Shown: piece by piece, positions 1 through 8,483 of the stretch
How positions within the stretch are numbered: position 1 is the first letter of the stretch
Layout of the letters: each line of letters starts with the position of its first letter
Assembly: GCF_002843315.1 (NCBI RefSeq)
Contig: NZ_MVDD01000007.1
Location: 62,001 to 126,000, forward strand
DNA length: 64,000 nucleotides
Direction of reading: 5' to 3'
Source: Labilibaculum filiforme
Lineage (GTDB): Bacteria > Bacteroidota > Bacteroidia > Bacteroidales > Marinifilaceae
Program-made: the position numbers and the translations under genes
Notes under the pieces: generated by a model
Seen by the model: only the letters and a program-made list of their open reading frames with translations
What the model was told of the DNA's origin: nothing
The model's database searches: none

Positions 1-86
1 TTACCAATAAGGAAAATAGCAAATGCAAGCGCGATATAAACCACGGCATCATACACGATATACGAAATTTCTGATAATGATATCAT
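1..86 (-). CDS. N-terminus of a small membrane protein, cut by the window edge (possible DUF350/YjfL-like)
   Basis: An open frame begins with ATG at 86 on the minus strand and runs off the left edge after 28 codons. The peptide starts MISLSEISYIVYD and continues into a hydrophobic stretch (VVYIALAFAIFLIG), which looks like a first transmembrane helix. It lies 30 bases after the stop of the Ser/Arg-rich gene, in the same direction, so it is probably the last visible gene of that operon. In the E. coli yjf cluster a DUF350 membrane protein (YjfL) follows the PspA homologue and its partner. DUF350 identity here is an inference from position and hydrophobicity, because only one helix is visible. 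Confidence 0.45.
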   Translation of the reverse strand, partial: MISLSEISYIVYDAVVYIALAFAIFLIG

Positions 87-116
87 AAGTTATAAATCTA
101 TGAGTTATACAATGGT

Positions 117-908
117 TTATTTACCAAATCCACCGCTACGAGAACGAGTGGAGCTTGTGCGGTATCTTGATGAACTTCTTGTTGTTTTGGCAGAAGATCT
201 TGTACTGCTCGAAGTTGATGAACGACTCACCTTACTTCTAACTCTATCCTTAAATGTGGAGGATTTACTTCCCCATTTGCTAGTGCTACCAGAGTTTGAA
301 GAGGTATATGATTTAGTACCATAAACCGGACTACTTCCGCTTGGTCCGTAGTATCCTCTTGCTCCTCCGTAATATCCACCACCACGATAATCGTCCCAGT
401 AGGAACGACGATACGATCCCATATTAAACATAGAAGACATGAATGCATATTGTCCGTAAAAAGCCCAAAAAGAAGATCCTCCACGATTCTCCCAATGTCC
501 GTACTTTTCGTTTCCAACATAGTGATTGTAACCAGCAGGCACAGCTTGCTTGGTAACAGTACCATCTTTTTTAGAGGCAATCTCCATTCCCATATTGTTT
601 AAATTCTGAGAAAAGAAAGCCTCACTTACATTTTTCCAAGTCGATTTTTGTTCTACAACGGTATCTGGTCGTTGAATAATAACCTGATACTGGTGACGAT
701 AATCATTCGAATCCTCATTTGCATCCATATCGAATAAAATGATAGAAAAATTCTGCTCGGCACTCAAATCTTTAATTAGCTGATCGACGGGAGATTTTTG
801 CCATGTTTTTGCAACAGAAGAAGAGGATGAAGATCCAGATCGCCCACAGGTTTTTGCAATAAAAAACACCACAATAATCCCAATGATTACTTTAGTTACT
901 GTGTTCAT
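117..908 (-). CDS. Single-pass membrane protein with Gly/Tyr-rich and Ser/Arg-rich tail, unknown function
   Basis: The 263-residue product starts with a hydrophobic helix (residues about 5-20) and a poly-Ser stretch. A modest globular region follows (about 35-130), then a Gly/Tyr/Trp-rich segment (about 135-200), and a C-terminal tail dominated by Ser, Thr, Arg and Lys that ends in GGFGK. No catalytic motif is visible. The globular part contains LFDMDANEDSNDYRHQYQVI, which may be a small alpha/beta fold. It is the fourth gene of the YjfI/PspA/DUF4178 operon. It could be a distant functional counterpart of the low-complexity YjfM/DUF1190 lipoprotein of E. coli, but I see no lipobox and no clear homology. 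The basic tail could contact acidic membrane or nucleic acid; that is speculation. Confidence 0.75.
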   Translation of the reverse strand: MNTVTKVIIGIIVVFFIAKTCGRSGSSSSSSVAKTWQKSPVDQLIKDLSAEQNFSIILFDMDANEDSNDYRHQYQVIIQRPDTVVEQKSTWKNVSEAFFSQNLNNMGMEIASKKDGTVTKQAVPAGYNHYVGNEKYGHWENRGGSSFWAFYGQYAFMSSMFNMGSYRRSYWDDYRGGGYYGGARGYYGPSGSSPVYGTKSYTSSNSGSTSKWGSKSSTFKDRVRSKVSRSSTSSSTRSSAKTTRSSSRYRTSSTRSRSGGFGK

Positions 909-986
909 ACATAATAATTTACAATTATGAGTTAAGAGCTATTAATAAAAGCACCCGCTTCCTGTTAATACCTCTTCCCCGCTAAT

Positions 987-1523
987 TTATTTTGGTAATA
1001 TATTAGATATTTCGAACTCCTTAATGGCTTTTCCAGCCGAAGCTTCAAATTCTTTTTCGTCCCATTGCTCAATGGTAACAATAAAATCTCCGGATTCATC
1101 TACAAAATCCCAGGAAATAAATTCTACCCAATCCTCGCCACGATTTTTATCGTTGAAATATCCTGGTGATTCCTGCTCAAGAAAATACTTTTTATCCTTA
1201 TAAATTAAACTTGCCGGCGGTTTCTGCTCCGTCATTAAATCGGCCAGTACATTTTCGCCCAATTCACGAACTTTAATTTTATCACAAACCGAAAGACTTA
1301 TTTCATCGTCCTCTTCAACCGAAAGAAAGAGCGTTTTGCTTCCATTATTTATCTTGTATTCTTTCGAGAAATAATTATCGCCCCAATCGTACTCATAACC
1401 AGCCTGTACTTCCCAGCTCGATAAATCGTATTCAAAAACAAAACCAACATCCAGATCGGTAACCCGGATGTTGGTAGTGTCGTATTTCGGCTGTTTCCGT
1501 TTAAAAAAATCGGTAAATCCCAT
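987..1523 (-). CDS. DUF4178 domain protein (YjfK-position partner of PspA)
   Basis: The product is 178 residues from the ATG at 1523; an in-frame TTG two codons upstream (1529) is a less likely start. The protein is acidic and beta-rich, with the repeated pattern of aromatic and acidic residues typical of DUF4178 (for example FEYDLSSWEVQAGYEYDWG near the N-terminus and EDWVEFISWDFVD near residue 135). There is no signal peptide, so it is predicted cytoplasmic. DUF4178-type proteins are repeatedly found beside PspA, DUF350 and DUF2170 proteins in bacteria, and the same neighbours are present here. Its biochemical role is unknown. It lies 133 bases after the pspA-like gene, the widest gap in this operon. 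Confidence 0.7.
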   Translation of the reverse strand: MGFTDFFKRKQPKYDTTNIRVTDLDVGFVFEYDLSSWEVQAGYEYDWGDNYFSKEYKINNGSKTLFLSVEEDDEISLSVCDKIKVRELGENVLADLMTEQKPPASLIYKDKKYFLEQESPGYFNDKNRGEDWVEFISWDFVDESGDFIVTIEQWDEKEFEASAGKAIKEFEISNILPK

Positions 1524-1656
1524 TTTCAATCTCGTTCAAATTTGTAATACCGATTAGTAGTTAAATAAGTATTCATTTCACTACGTTCATGATTCCTTTT
1601 TAACTATCTATCGGCATTATTCGTTTTAATTTTGCAACTATAGTCGAATAAAAAAG

Positions 1657-2361
1657 CTATTCTTTATTTTTCATTTTTGCTTTCAGCTCTTCTAATGCAT
1701 TGGATGCTTTCACGTTAGTTTCATTTAAAGTAGCATCAATCTCTTCATCCAAACTACGGTTTTCAAAAGCAATATCGCCATAAGCTTCGGCCATAGCCTC
1801 TTGCTGAGCCACTTTATCTTTCATTTTCTCTAACATTCCCACTGTTCCCGAACTATCAATTCCAGACAATTGTTTGTTAATTTTTTGCGTTGCCTGACTT
1901 ACACGGGCACGAGCTTTTAAAGTTTTCAACTCATTTTCGTAACGAGTAATTGTCGATTTCAACTTTTTCACATTAGTATCTAATTGACTAATGCTACTGT
2001 CAAATTTAACAACTTCTTCCTGCGATCGTGCTACCGATACTATCGCATCTTCTTTTTTAGCCAAAGCTTCGGTCGCCAAACGTTCCGCTTCCGAAACTTC
2101 CAACTCTCCTTTTTCGGCTTTTTGTAATAATAACATCGCTTTTTGCTCGTAGTTTTTCGCTACTGATTTTTGTTCATTCAGTTCTCTTTTACTACGAATT
2201 GCCATTGCTTTCACCTCAGCTAAAGCTTGTAAACTCTTATCTAAATCATTTTTCAAATCCCTGATTCCCTGTTCGGTCATCTTAATCGGATCCTCTAATT
2301 TATCTATGGCTGCATGAGCTTCTGCTTTGCCCACGTTGAATAATCTACTAAAAATCCCCAT
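1657..2361 (-). CDS. PspA/IM30 family membrane-maintenance protein
   Basis: The product has 234 residues, close to the usual PspA/Vipp1 length, and is almost entirely helical coiled coil. The N-terminus MGIFSRLFNVGKAEAHAAID is the amphipathic membrane-binding helix followed by the family's LEDPIKM segment, which contains the conserved proline. The C-terminal half carries EEIDATLNE-like acidic repeats. PspA proteins form ESCRT-III-like rods and rings on stressed inner membranes and help stop proton leakage. No PspF, PspB or PspC is nearby. The neighbours (YjfI/DUF2170 upstream, DUF4178 downstream) place it in the YjfJ subgroup, so it is not the classical phage-shock operon. It starts 22 bases after the upstream gene's stop, which suggests co-transcription. 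Confidence 0.9.
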   Translation of the reverse strand: MGIFSRLFNVGKAEAHAAIDKLEDPIKMTEQGIRDLKNDLDKSLQALAEVKAMAIRSKRELNEQKSVAKNYEQKAMLLLQKAEKGELEVSEAERLATEALAKKEDAIVSVARSQEEVVKFDSSISQLDTNVKKLKSTITRYENELKTLKARARVSQATQKINKQLSGIDSSGTVGMLEKMKDKVAQQEAMAEAYGDIAFENRSLDEEIDATLNETNVKASNALEELKAKMKNKE

Positions 2362-2383
2362 TTGTATAGTTTATTTATATCTG

Positions 2384-2779
2384 TTACAATTTTGAATAGG
2401 TAATAATCTCCTCGGAATACTCACTCAATAACATTTCTAATGAGTTAAGTGTTGCTTCTAATTCGTTCTGATCTAAATTTTCTAACTGAAGAGTATCTCT
2501 AAAAAGAACTTTTTTCCCAGATTCATCCAACACAAATGCACCATGAATTATTTCTCTGTTCTTTTTAAGCAAAGCCTTATAAATTTCAGGATTCTCGGAC
2601 TTTAACTCAAACAATACTCCTTCTACAATCAAAACAGGATCCTCACAATCCACAATCAGATTTGCAATGCCACCATCGGGATTTTCAACCACGAATAGCT
2701 CTTCGGCTTTATCCTCTTTAATAATATTGTATTCCAAATTCAACAGGTAGTCTTTTACCTTGTTATAATATGTGCTCAT
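2384..2779 (-). CDS. DUF2170/YjfI-like protein, first gene of the PspA operon
   Basis: The 131-residue acidic protein starts MSTYYNKVKDYLLNLEYNI. It contains the pattern of a short soluble alpha/beta protein: an N-terminal helix, a strand pair around VVENPDGGIANLIVDCEDP (residues about 29-47) and a helical C-terminus rich in Glu and Leu. The order of strands, the FRDTL segment and the position immediately upstream of a PspA homologue match E. coli YjfI (DUF2170). The function of the family is not established. It heads a minus-strand operon that continues through the PspA, DUF4178 and Ser/Arg-rich genes. Family assignment rests on recognition plus gene order. Confidence 0.75.
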   Translation of the reverse strand: MSTYYNKVKDYLLNLEYNIIKEDKAEELFVVENPDGGIANLIVDCEDPVLIVEGVLFELKSENPEIYKALLKKNREIIHGAFVLDESGKKVLFRDTLQLENLDQNELEATLNSLEMLLSEYSEEIITYSKL

Positions 2780-3111
2780 TTTTATCTGCTTTTAAATTTC
2801 TGATTAAAATTAAAACAAATTATTAACCTAATAAAACATTTAAGCTCCTTTCCACTATTCGGCAAACATTCTACTACTAAATTTTTTTGCTTCGAGTTTG
2901 AAATTACAAAATAGGATAGTTTTTCCCCTCATTTTATCGGGAGAATATGCATTTTATTCGATAAATGGAAGTTTTTACATGTTTTTCGGTTCTCCATTTA
3001 TTTCCTCTAATTATTTTTCCCCTTAAAGACCGTTAAAATTCAAAAAATAAAAAGATTCAAAACTCTTTTAAATTTCCACCCAATGTGCTTTTTATTTCAT
3101 GCAGATATTTA

Positions 3112-3119
3112 TATATTTA
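3112..3119 (+). promoter_or_regulatory. Candidate -7 box for sucCD
   Basis: TATATTTA differs from the Bacteroidota sigma-ABfr -7 consensus TAnnTTTG only at the last base. No TTG -33 element is visible 19-20 bases upstream, so the call is weak. It would give a leader of roughly 120 bases before sucC. Confidence 0.3.
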
Positions 3120-3168
3120 GGTTCATCAAAAAATTAAGCATTTAAAATTAATTAGTCACGACTTGCTT

Positions 3169-3185
3169 ACTGATTCAAAATCAGT
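3169..3185 (+). promoter_or_regulatory. Small hairpin in the sucC leader
   Basis: ACTGATT and AATCAGT form a perfect 7-bp stem around a CAA loop, extendable by a G-U and an A-U pair. It lies about 60 bases upstream of the sucC start, inside the predicted leader. No T-run follows, so it is not a standard terminator. Function is unknown. Confidence 0.35.
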
Positions 3186-3247
3186 GAAAACAATAAACAA
3201 ATATTACTAGCAGGTCTTTCCAAGCCTAACAAAAAAAAATAATAAGA

Positions 3248-4417
3248 ATGAAGATTCACGAATATCAAGCAAAGGAAATTTTACGATCGTTTGGTGTACC
3301 TGTTCCCGAAAGTAAAATTGCTTTTTCGGTTCAGGAAGCTGAAAAGGCTGCCGCCGAAATTGGTCTGCCCGTAGTTGTAAAAGCCCAAATCCACGCAGGT
3401 GGAAGAGGAAAAGGCGGAGGTGTTAAATTTGCACCCACAGCTCAAGATGTAACTCGTTACGCAAACGATATCTTGGGAATGACCTTAATCACCCACCAAA
3501 CGGGTCCAGAAGGAAATTTGGTAAAAAAAGTATTAATTGAAGCCGCTTCGAATATCGACCGCGAGTTGTATGCCGGAATTGTAATGGACCGTGCTACTTC
3601 GAAAGTTACCTTTATGGTATCGACCGAAGGAGGAATGGAAATTGAGAAGGTTGCAGAAGAAACTCCTGAAAAAATACTAAAAGTTGCTGTTGACACAGCA
3701 GTTGGTTTGCAAGCATTTCAAGCCAGACAAATGGCTTTTGCCCTTGGTCTTACGGGAGATGCACATAAAAATGGCGTAAAATTCTTAATGGCACTTTACA
3801 AAGCTTACATGGGAACCGACGCTTCCATTTTTGAAATCAACCCATTGGTAGTCACCAAAGAAGGCTATGTTATTGCACTCGATGCAAAAGCTAATTTTGA
3901 TGATAATGCGCTTTATCGTCATAAAGACATTACCGCTTTACGCGACTTGGACGAAGAAGAACCATTGGAAATCGAAGCAGGCCGATCGGGCTTGAACTAC
4001 ATTAAATTAGATGGAAATATTGGTTGCATGGTGAACGGTGCTGGTTTGGCAATGGGAACCATGGATATTATTAAGCTAACCGGAGGCGAACCTGCCAACT
4101 TTTTGGATGTTGGAGGAGGAGCTTCGGCAGAAACAGTGGAAAAAGGCTTTCGAATTATTCTTTCGGATGGCAGTGTAAAAGCTGTTCTGATTAATATTTT
4201 TGGGGGGATTGTTCGTTGCGATCGAGTTGCCAAAGGAGTGATCGAAGCCATTAAAAATATCGAAACCAAAGTGCCAATTGTGGTTCGTTTACAGGGAACC
4301 AATGCTGAAGAAGGCAAAAAACTGCTGGAAGAATCAGGAATGAATATTATTGCAGCCACAGAATTACGAGATGCTGCCGAAAAAGTAGTAGCCACCCTTA
4401 AAACAATTAAATCATAA
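3248..4417 (+). CDS. sucC: Succinate-CoA ligase (ADP-forming), beta subunit
   Basis: The 389-residue product has the standard SucC length and starts [20 protein letters not shown], the family's N-terminal signature. An ATP-grasp domain fills the first about 240 residues, with [11 protein letters not shown] near residue 50. The C-terminal CoA-ligase domain contains FLDVGGGA and [10 protein letters not shown]. With SucD it interconverts succinyl-CoA, ADP and phosphate with succinate, CoA and ATP in the TCA cycle in the cytoplasm. The stop codon overlaps the sucD start (TAATG), which shows tight translational coupling. Nothing unusual was seen in the active-site segments. Confidence 0.97.
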   Translation: MKIHEYQAKEILRSFGVPVPESKIAFSVQEAEKAAAEIGLPVVVKAQIHAGGRGKGGGVKFAPTAQDVTRYANDILGMTLITHQTGPEGNLVKKVLIEAASNIDRELYAGIVMDRATSKVTFMVSTEGGMEIEKVAEETPEKILKVAVDTAVGLQAFQARQMAFALGLTGDAHKNGVKFLMALYKAYMGTDASIFEINPLVVTKEGYVIALDAKANFDDNALYRHKDITALRDLDEEEPLEIEAGRSGLNYIKLDGNIGCMVNGAGLAMGTMDIIKLTGGEPANFLDVGGGASAETVEKGFRIILSDGSVKAVLINIFGGIVRCDRVAKGVIEAIKNIETKVPIVVRLQGTNAEEGKKLLEESGMNIIAATELRDAAEKVVATLKTIKS

Positions 4418-5295
4418 TGAGTGTATTAGTCGATAAAAATACAAAACTTGTGGTTCAGGGAATCACAGGTTCCGAAGGGGCTTTTCATACCCAACAAATG
4501 ATAGAATATGGAACCAATGTAGTTGCTGGTGTTACTCCGGGTAAAGGAGGACAGCTGTTTATGGATAAAATTCCGATTCACAACACCATGCGAGGTGCGG
4601 TTGAAAAAACAGGAGCCAATGCTTCGGTAATTTTCGTTCCACCACCATTCGCTGCCGATGCTATTATGGAAGCTGCTGATGCGGGCGTTGCTATAGTGGT
4701 TTGTATTACAGAGGGAATTCCTACTTTAGATATGCTAAAAGTTCATGAATTTCTTAAAAAACATCCTAAAACAAGACTAATTGGACCAAACTGTCCGGGA
4801 GTTATTACTCCGGGAGAGGCGAAAATAGGTATTATGCCAGGTTTTATTCACAAACCAGGTACTATTGGTATTATTTCTCGTTCGGGAACTTTAACCTACG
4901 AAGCTGTTCATCAGCTAGGCGAAGCAGGATTGGGTCAATCGACTGCTATTGGAATTGGTGGCGATCCAATTATTGGTACCAAACATATTGATGCCGTGAA
5001 ACTTTTAAATGAGGATCCTAAAACCGAAGCCATTGTTTTAATTGGCGAAATTGGTGGAACAGATGAAGAAGATGCTGCTGCTTATATTGCAAAGCATGTT
5101 GACAAACCTGTTGTGGCATTTATTGCGGGTCAGACAGCACCTCCGGGCAAACGAATGGGCCATGCCGGTGCTATTATTGCTGGTGGAAAAGGAACTGCCG
5201 AAGAAAAAATGAAAGCTTTGGCTGCTGCCGGAATTCATGTGGTGAAATCGCCTGCAGATATCGGTAAAAAAATGAGAGAAGTATTAGGTAAATAA
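4417..5295 (+). CDS. sucD: Succinate-CoA ligase, alpha subunit
   Basis: The 292-residue product has an N-terminal Rossmann-type CoA-binding domain with GITGSEG near residue 17 and IGPNCPGV near residue 125. The C-terminal ligase domain contains [14 protein letters not shown], in which His249 is the phosphohistidine that carries phosphate between SucD and the ATP-grasp site of SucC. Length and motifs are normal for the family. The ATG overlaps the sucC stop codon by one base, so the two subunits are co-translated. A strong hairpin with a T-run follows 16 bases after the stop and ends the operon. Confidence 0.97.
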   Translation: MSVLVDKNTKLVVQGITGSEGAFHTQQMIEYGTNVVAGVTPGKGGQLFMDKIPIHNTMRGAVEKTGANASVIFVPPPFAADAIMEAADAGVAIVVCITEGIPTLDMLKVHEFLKKHPKTRLIGPNCPGVITPGEAKIGIMPGFIHKPGTIGIISRSGTLTYEAVHQLGEAGLGQSTAIGIGGDPIIGTKHIDAVKLLNEDPKTEAIVLIGEIGGTDEEDAAAYIAKHVDKPVVAFIAGQTAPPGKRMGHAGAIIAGGKGTAEEKMKALAAAGIHVVKSPADIGKKMREVLGK

Positions 5296-5310
5296 AACCT
5301 TTGCAAATAT

Positions 5311-5347
5311 AAAAGAGCTTGATTCCAATGTGGAATCAAGCTCTTTT
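5311..5347. terminator. Bidirectional rho-independent terminator between sucD and the OmpA-family gene
   Basis: A 17-bp perfect stem (5311-5327 with 5331-5347) around an ATG loop is followed by a T-run on the plus strand. Reading from the minus strand it is followed by TTTTATATTT. It can therefore terminate both sucCD and the convergent adhesin/PorP/OmpA operon, whose last stop is at 5366. Confidence 0.92.
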
Positions 5348-5365
5348 TTTATAGCTCTCTTTTTA

Positions 5366-7510
5366 TTAGAGCTCTAAAATTTTCACCTCGGTTCGTCGAT
5401 TTGCCTGATGTTCCGCTTTACTGCAATTCACTCCGTTCGAACAGTGATTTATCAACCGACTTTCTCCGTAGCCTTTTGCCTGCAAACGATCTGGCGATAT
5501 TCCTTTCGATACAATATATTCCACAGCTTCTTTGGCCCTGCGATCGGAAAGTGATTTATTATAAACATCACTGCCTCTTGAATCGGTATGAGAACTCAAT
5601 TCAATTTTAAGACTTGGATTTTCTATCATCAATACTACCAATTTATCCAGCTCCATAGCTGCATCTGCCCGAATATTCGACTTATTTACATCGTAGAAAA
5701 TATTATCTAAAACAAACACTTTACCTACCTGAACTTTTTCTACCACTTCCTCTACGTAAACCTTATTTCCTTTTCGATTTGAAGTATTCAGTTTACTTGA
5801 CTTTGATAGAATGCCCTCTTTGTGGTATCTGAGATTATACTGCTGATCACGCAATAAGGATCCAAAAAATTTTCCTTCGGAATTACTTGTATAGTCGATT
5901 GTTTCATTGGTCTTCTCATTTGTAATGCTTACCAATACTCCTTCAACAGGAGCTCTATCGTCTTTGTAAACAACCAATCCTTCCAAGCTCAACTTATTAT
6001 CAGGAACCTGATAAACAGATTGATGAAACTCCATTGAATTACTCAAATCGGTAGTTGAAATTGATTCCACTCCATCGGTAAAGTTCTCTTTTACAGATTT
6101 AATTTGATAATCCTCAATCTCTGAAATCAGAAATTGAAATTTACCATCAGCTGTCGTATGAATAGTTTTTACAATCTCGCCATTAGAATTTAATAAGGAA
6201 ACTTTTGTATTGCCAAGAATTTCCTTTGTTTCCGAATTAAGAACCTCTCCTTTTATCAGTCTGGATAAGATGGCGAACTGGTAAATGTCATCGTAAGTCT
6301 CCCCTTTTATTCGATTAGAAGCAAAATAACCGTTCCCATTTTTAAGGATCAAACCAAAATCATCTTTCGAGGTATTTATTGGATAACCCATATTTACTGG
6401 TTCTGCTTTTTCTTTTTTCAAATCAATTGAATACAAATCCAATCCGCCTAATCCAGCATGTCCTTTCGAGGCGAAATATAAAATTTGATTTTCATCAGCA
6501 AAAGGAAACATTTCATTTTCCGAAGTGTTGATTTTATCTCCCAAATTTTTAGGCGTGCTCCAATCCGTTTCTGTTTTTGTGGATACGTAAAGGTCTGTGC
6601 CTCCATATCCATTCGGACGATCGGATATAAAATACAAGCTTTTACCATCGGCCGACAATGCCGGATGCCCTGTAGAATAACCTTCCATATTGAAAGAAAG
6701 TAATTCTGGCGTTGACCATTTATCCCCTTCCATTGTACAATGATACAATTTAATGCTTACCACTCCCTCCTCGTTTCTTTTTGCGCGTTTCGAACTTGAG
6801 ACATGATTTCTGGTTAAAAACATTTCCTTGCCATCGGCAGTAAAACAAACGGGTCCGTCGTGATAATTAGTTCCCAGTTTACCCGAAAATAAGACTGCAT
6901 TTTTTAAATCACCATCCTTTGACACCTCTGATTTGTATAAGCGAAGGTAATTTTGATTGTTCCATTTGTAATTTCGCTTAATCATACTCGTTTTCTCTTT
7001 TGCAGATGAAAACACAACATCCTCCTTATAAAAGGCAACACCAAATTCTGATTGCTCTGAATTAGCCGTAATTGGCTTTATACTATAGCGAGATGAATCT
7101 TTTCTCAGCTCTAAAATCAGATCCAAGTCAATTTGTTTTTGCTCCGATCCGGATGTACTTTTTAAATATTTATCCATCCAAATTTGTGCCTCTTCATACT
7201 TCTTATTGCTTTGCAAAGCTCTCGAATATTCCAAATAATCAGTAGCGGTTGTAAGACTAGATTTAACCACCTTACTGTACCACAATTCCGATTTCTCTGA
7301 ATTATTTGTCAGTCGGTATGAAATTGCCAACTGTTTGGCTACGTTTTCATTTAAACTATCTTTTTGCCAAAGAATTTCATACAACTCAATGGCCTCTTCG
7401 TAGGAAAAAAACTCAAAATACTTATTTGCTCTTTCCATGATTTGTGCTTTCACCGAAAAGCTCGTCATTAAAACTCCGATGAATAGTATTGTGCATGCTA
7501 TTTTTCTCAT
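5366..7510 (-). CDS. PorE-like OmpA-family protein: TPR, WD40-like beta-propeller, carboxypeptidase-regulatory and OmpA domains
   Basis: The 714-residue envelope protein has a signal peptide (residues 1-22) and TPR-like helices (about 25-140). PD40/WD40-like propeller repeats follow (about 160-400, with blades such as FISDRPNGYGGTDLY and FASKGHAGLGGLDLY). Next come one or two carboxypeptidase-regulatory-like beta domains (about 410-570) and an OmpA C-terminal peptidoglycan-binding domain (about 595-714, with SSHTDSRG and LSDRRA). This is the architecture of PorE, a T9SS-associated protein that anchors the secretion machinery to peptidoglycan. Genes of this type commonly follow a giant adhesin and a PorP/SprF gene, as here (18 bases after PorP/SprF). 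I infer a role in secretion or anchoring of the upstream adhesin. It may be a paralogue of the core PorE. Confidence 0.88.
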   Translation of the reverse strand: MRKIACTILFIGVLMTSFSVKAQIMERANKYFEFFSYEEAIELYEILWQKDSLNENVAKQLAISYRLTNNSEKSELWYSKVVKSSLTTATDYLEYSRALQSNKKYEEAQIWMDKYLKSTSGSEQKQIDLDLILELRKDSSRYSIKPITANSEQSEFGVAFYKEDVVFSSAKEKTSMIKRNYKWNNQNYLRLYKSEVSKDGDLKNAVLFSGKLGTNYHDGPVCFTADGKEMFLTRNHVSSSKRAKRNEEGVVSIKLYHCTMEGDKWSTPELLSFNMEGYSTGHPALSADGKSLYFISDRPNGYGGTDLYVSTKTETDWSTPKNLGDKINTSENEMFPFADENQILYFASKGHAGLGGLDLYSIDLKKEKAEPVNMGYPINTSKDDFGLILKNGNGYFASNRIKGETYDDIYQFAILSRLIKGEVLNSETKEILGNTKVSLLNSNGEIVKTIHTTADGKFQFLISEIEDYQIKSVKENFTDGVESISTTDLSNSMEFHQSVYQVPDNKLSLEGLVVYKDDRAPVEGVLVSITNEKTNETIDYTSNSEGKFFGSLLRDQQYNLRYHKEGILSKSSKLNTSNRKGNKVYVEEVVEKVQVGKVFVLDNIFYDVNKSNIRADAAMELDKLVVLMIENPSLKIELSSHTDSRGSDVYNKSLSDRRAKEAVEYIVSKGISPDRLQAKGYGESRLINHCSNGVNCSKAEHQANRRTEVKILEL

Positions 7511-7528
7511 AATGTTCGTTCAATAGGA

Positions 7529-8473
7529 TTAGAAATACCTTGGAGTCATTACTTTCTTCTTGTTAAACTGAAAATCGAAGGCAACCATAATTTCATGTGT
7601 TCCATTATTATATTTTCGCAGTTCCGATTCTGTTAAATCAAAAGCATATCCCACACGCAATTGATCTGTTAGCTGATAGTGAATCAAGAAACTCATGGAA
7701 TCTTCGATACGATAAGCCGCTCCTAACCAAAGTACATCATTCAGTATAAAATTGGCTGACAAGTCAACGGAGATTGGTGCATTCCAAACCACCTTTGCTA
7801 AAGCAGACGGTTTGAATTTCAGATAATCATTGATATCGAACAAAGCACCCGTGGTAACAAAATAGTGACGTTCCTTGTATCCATAACTTGTAGTATTGAA
7901 ACCATCGTTATCGTAATTATTTTTTAACAAACGAGGCACCGATAAACCCAAATAAAAACGTTCGGTGTAATAGTACAATCCCAAACCAAAATTCAAAATA
8001 AAATCTTCCGAAAAATCGGATGAAAAAGTATCATCATTTTGCTGATTAAGCGTCAGATTCATCAGATTGATTTGAATCATATCGAATCCTCCTTTGATTC
8101 CAAAAGCTAGTTTTCCTCTATCACTCACCTTTAAATGATAGGCAAAATCGGCATAAAGACTGTTTTGTTTCACGGGTCCCAATTCGTCGTTGATAAAAGC
8201 CAAGCCAGCACCAATATTATACTTGGTAATGGGAGCACTTACCGTTAAGGTTCGTGATTTTGGTGCTCCATCGAAACCAACCCACTGTTCGCGGGCTAGA
8301 AACATTGCACTTAGCATATCGGTGCTTCCGGCATAAGCCGGATTCACCGTTAAAGGGTTGTGCATGTATTGCGTGTACATTGGGTCCTGTTGGGCTTTTA
8401 AAGTAGTTCCAAAAGGAATTAGCAGTAGCAATAAAGCCACACATTTTAGCAGTTGTATCGTTGTTCTGTTCAT
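7529..8473 (-). CDS. PorP/SprF family type IX secretion outer-membrane protein
   Basis: The 314-residue product has a signal peptide and then the family hallmark QQDPMYTQYMHNPLTVNPAY just after the cleavage region. The remainder consists of alternating beta-strands of an outer-membrane barrel with a C-terminal aromatic. PorP/SprF proteins are partners for export or attachment of T9SS cargo with type B C-terminal domains; in Flavobacterium SprF is needed for surface exposure of the SprB adhesin. The gene starts 10 bases after the stop of the giant adhesin and precedes the PorE-like gene, so it is probably the dedicated partner of that adhesin. Confidence 0.93.
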   Translation of the reverse strand: MNRTTIQLLKCVALLLLLIPFGTTLKAQQDPMYTQYMHNPLTVNPAYAGSTDMLSAMFLAREQWVGFDGAPKSRTLTVSAPITKYNIGAGLAFINDELGPVKQNSLYADFAYHLKVSDRGKLAFGIKGGFDMIQINLMNLTLNQQNDDTFSSDFSEDFILNFGLGLYYYTERFYLGLSVPRLLKNNYDNDGFNTTSYGYKERHYFVTTGALFDINDYLKFKPSALAKVVWNAPISVDLSANFILNDVLWLGAAYRIEDSMSFLIHYQLTDQLRVGYAFDLTESELRKYNNGTHEIMVAFDFQFNKKKVMTPRYF

Positions 8474-8483
8474 GTTCTTTTAA

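Larger units (their letters stand above)
2780..3247. other. Divergent intergenic region between the PspA operon and sucCD
   Basis: This is a 468-base non-coding, AT-rich stretch. It must hold the promoters for the minus-strand YjfI/PspA operon and for plus-strand sucCD. A plus-strand box TATATTTA (3112-3119, one mismatch to TAnnTTTG) lies about 130 bases upstream of sucC. A short inverted repeat follows at 3169-3185. No convincing minus-strand -7 box, small gene or RNA gene was recognised. Confidence 0.6.

Noticed and set aside
1524-1529. TTG start two codons upstream of the DUF4178 ATG
   Set aside because: An ATG lies just downstream and nothing is gained from the earlier codon.
3120-3247. 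Possible riboswitch in the sucC leader
   Set aside because: Only one 7-bp stem is seen; no known riboswitch core or expression platform with a terminator is visible.
3997-4395. 132-codon minus-strand frame opposite sucC
   Set aside because: It is antisense to a conserved enzyme gene with Ser/Pro-rich shadow composition and no own ribosome-binding context.
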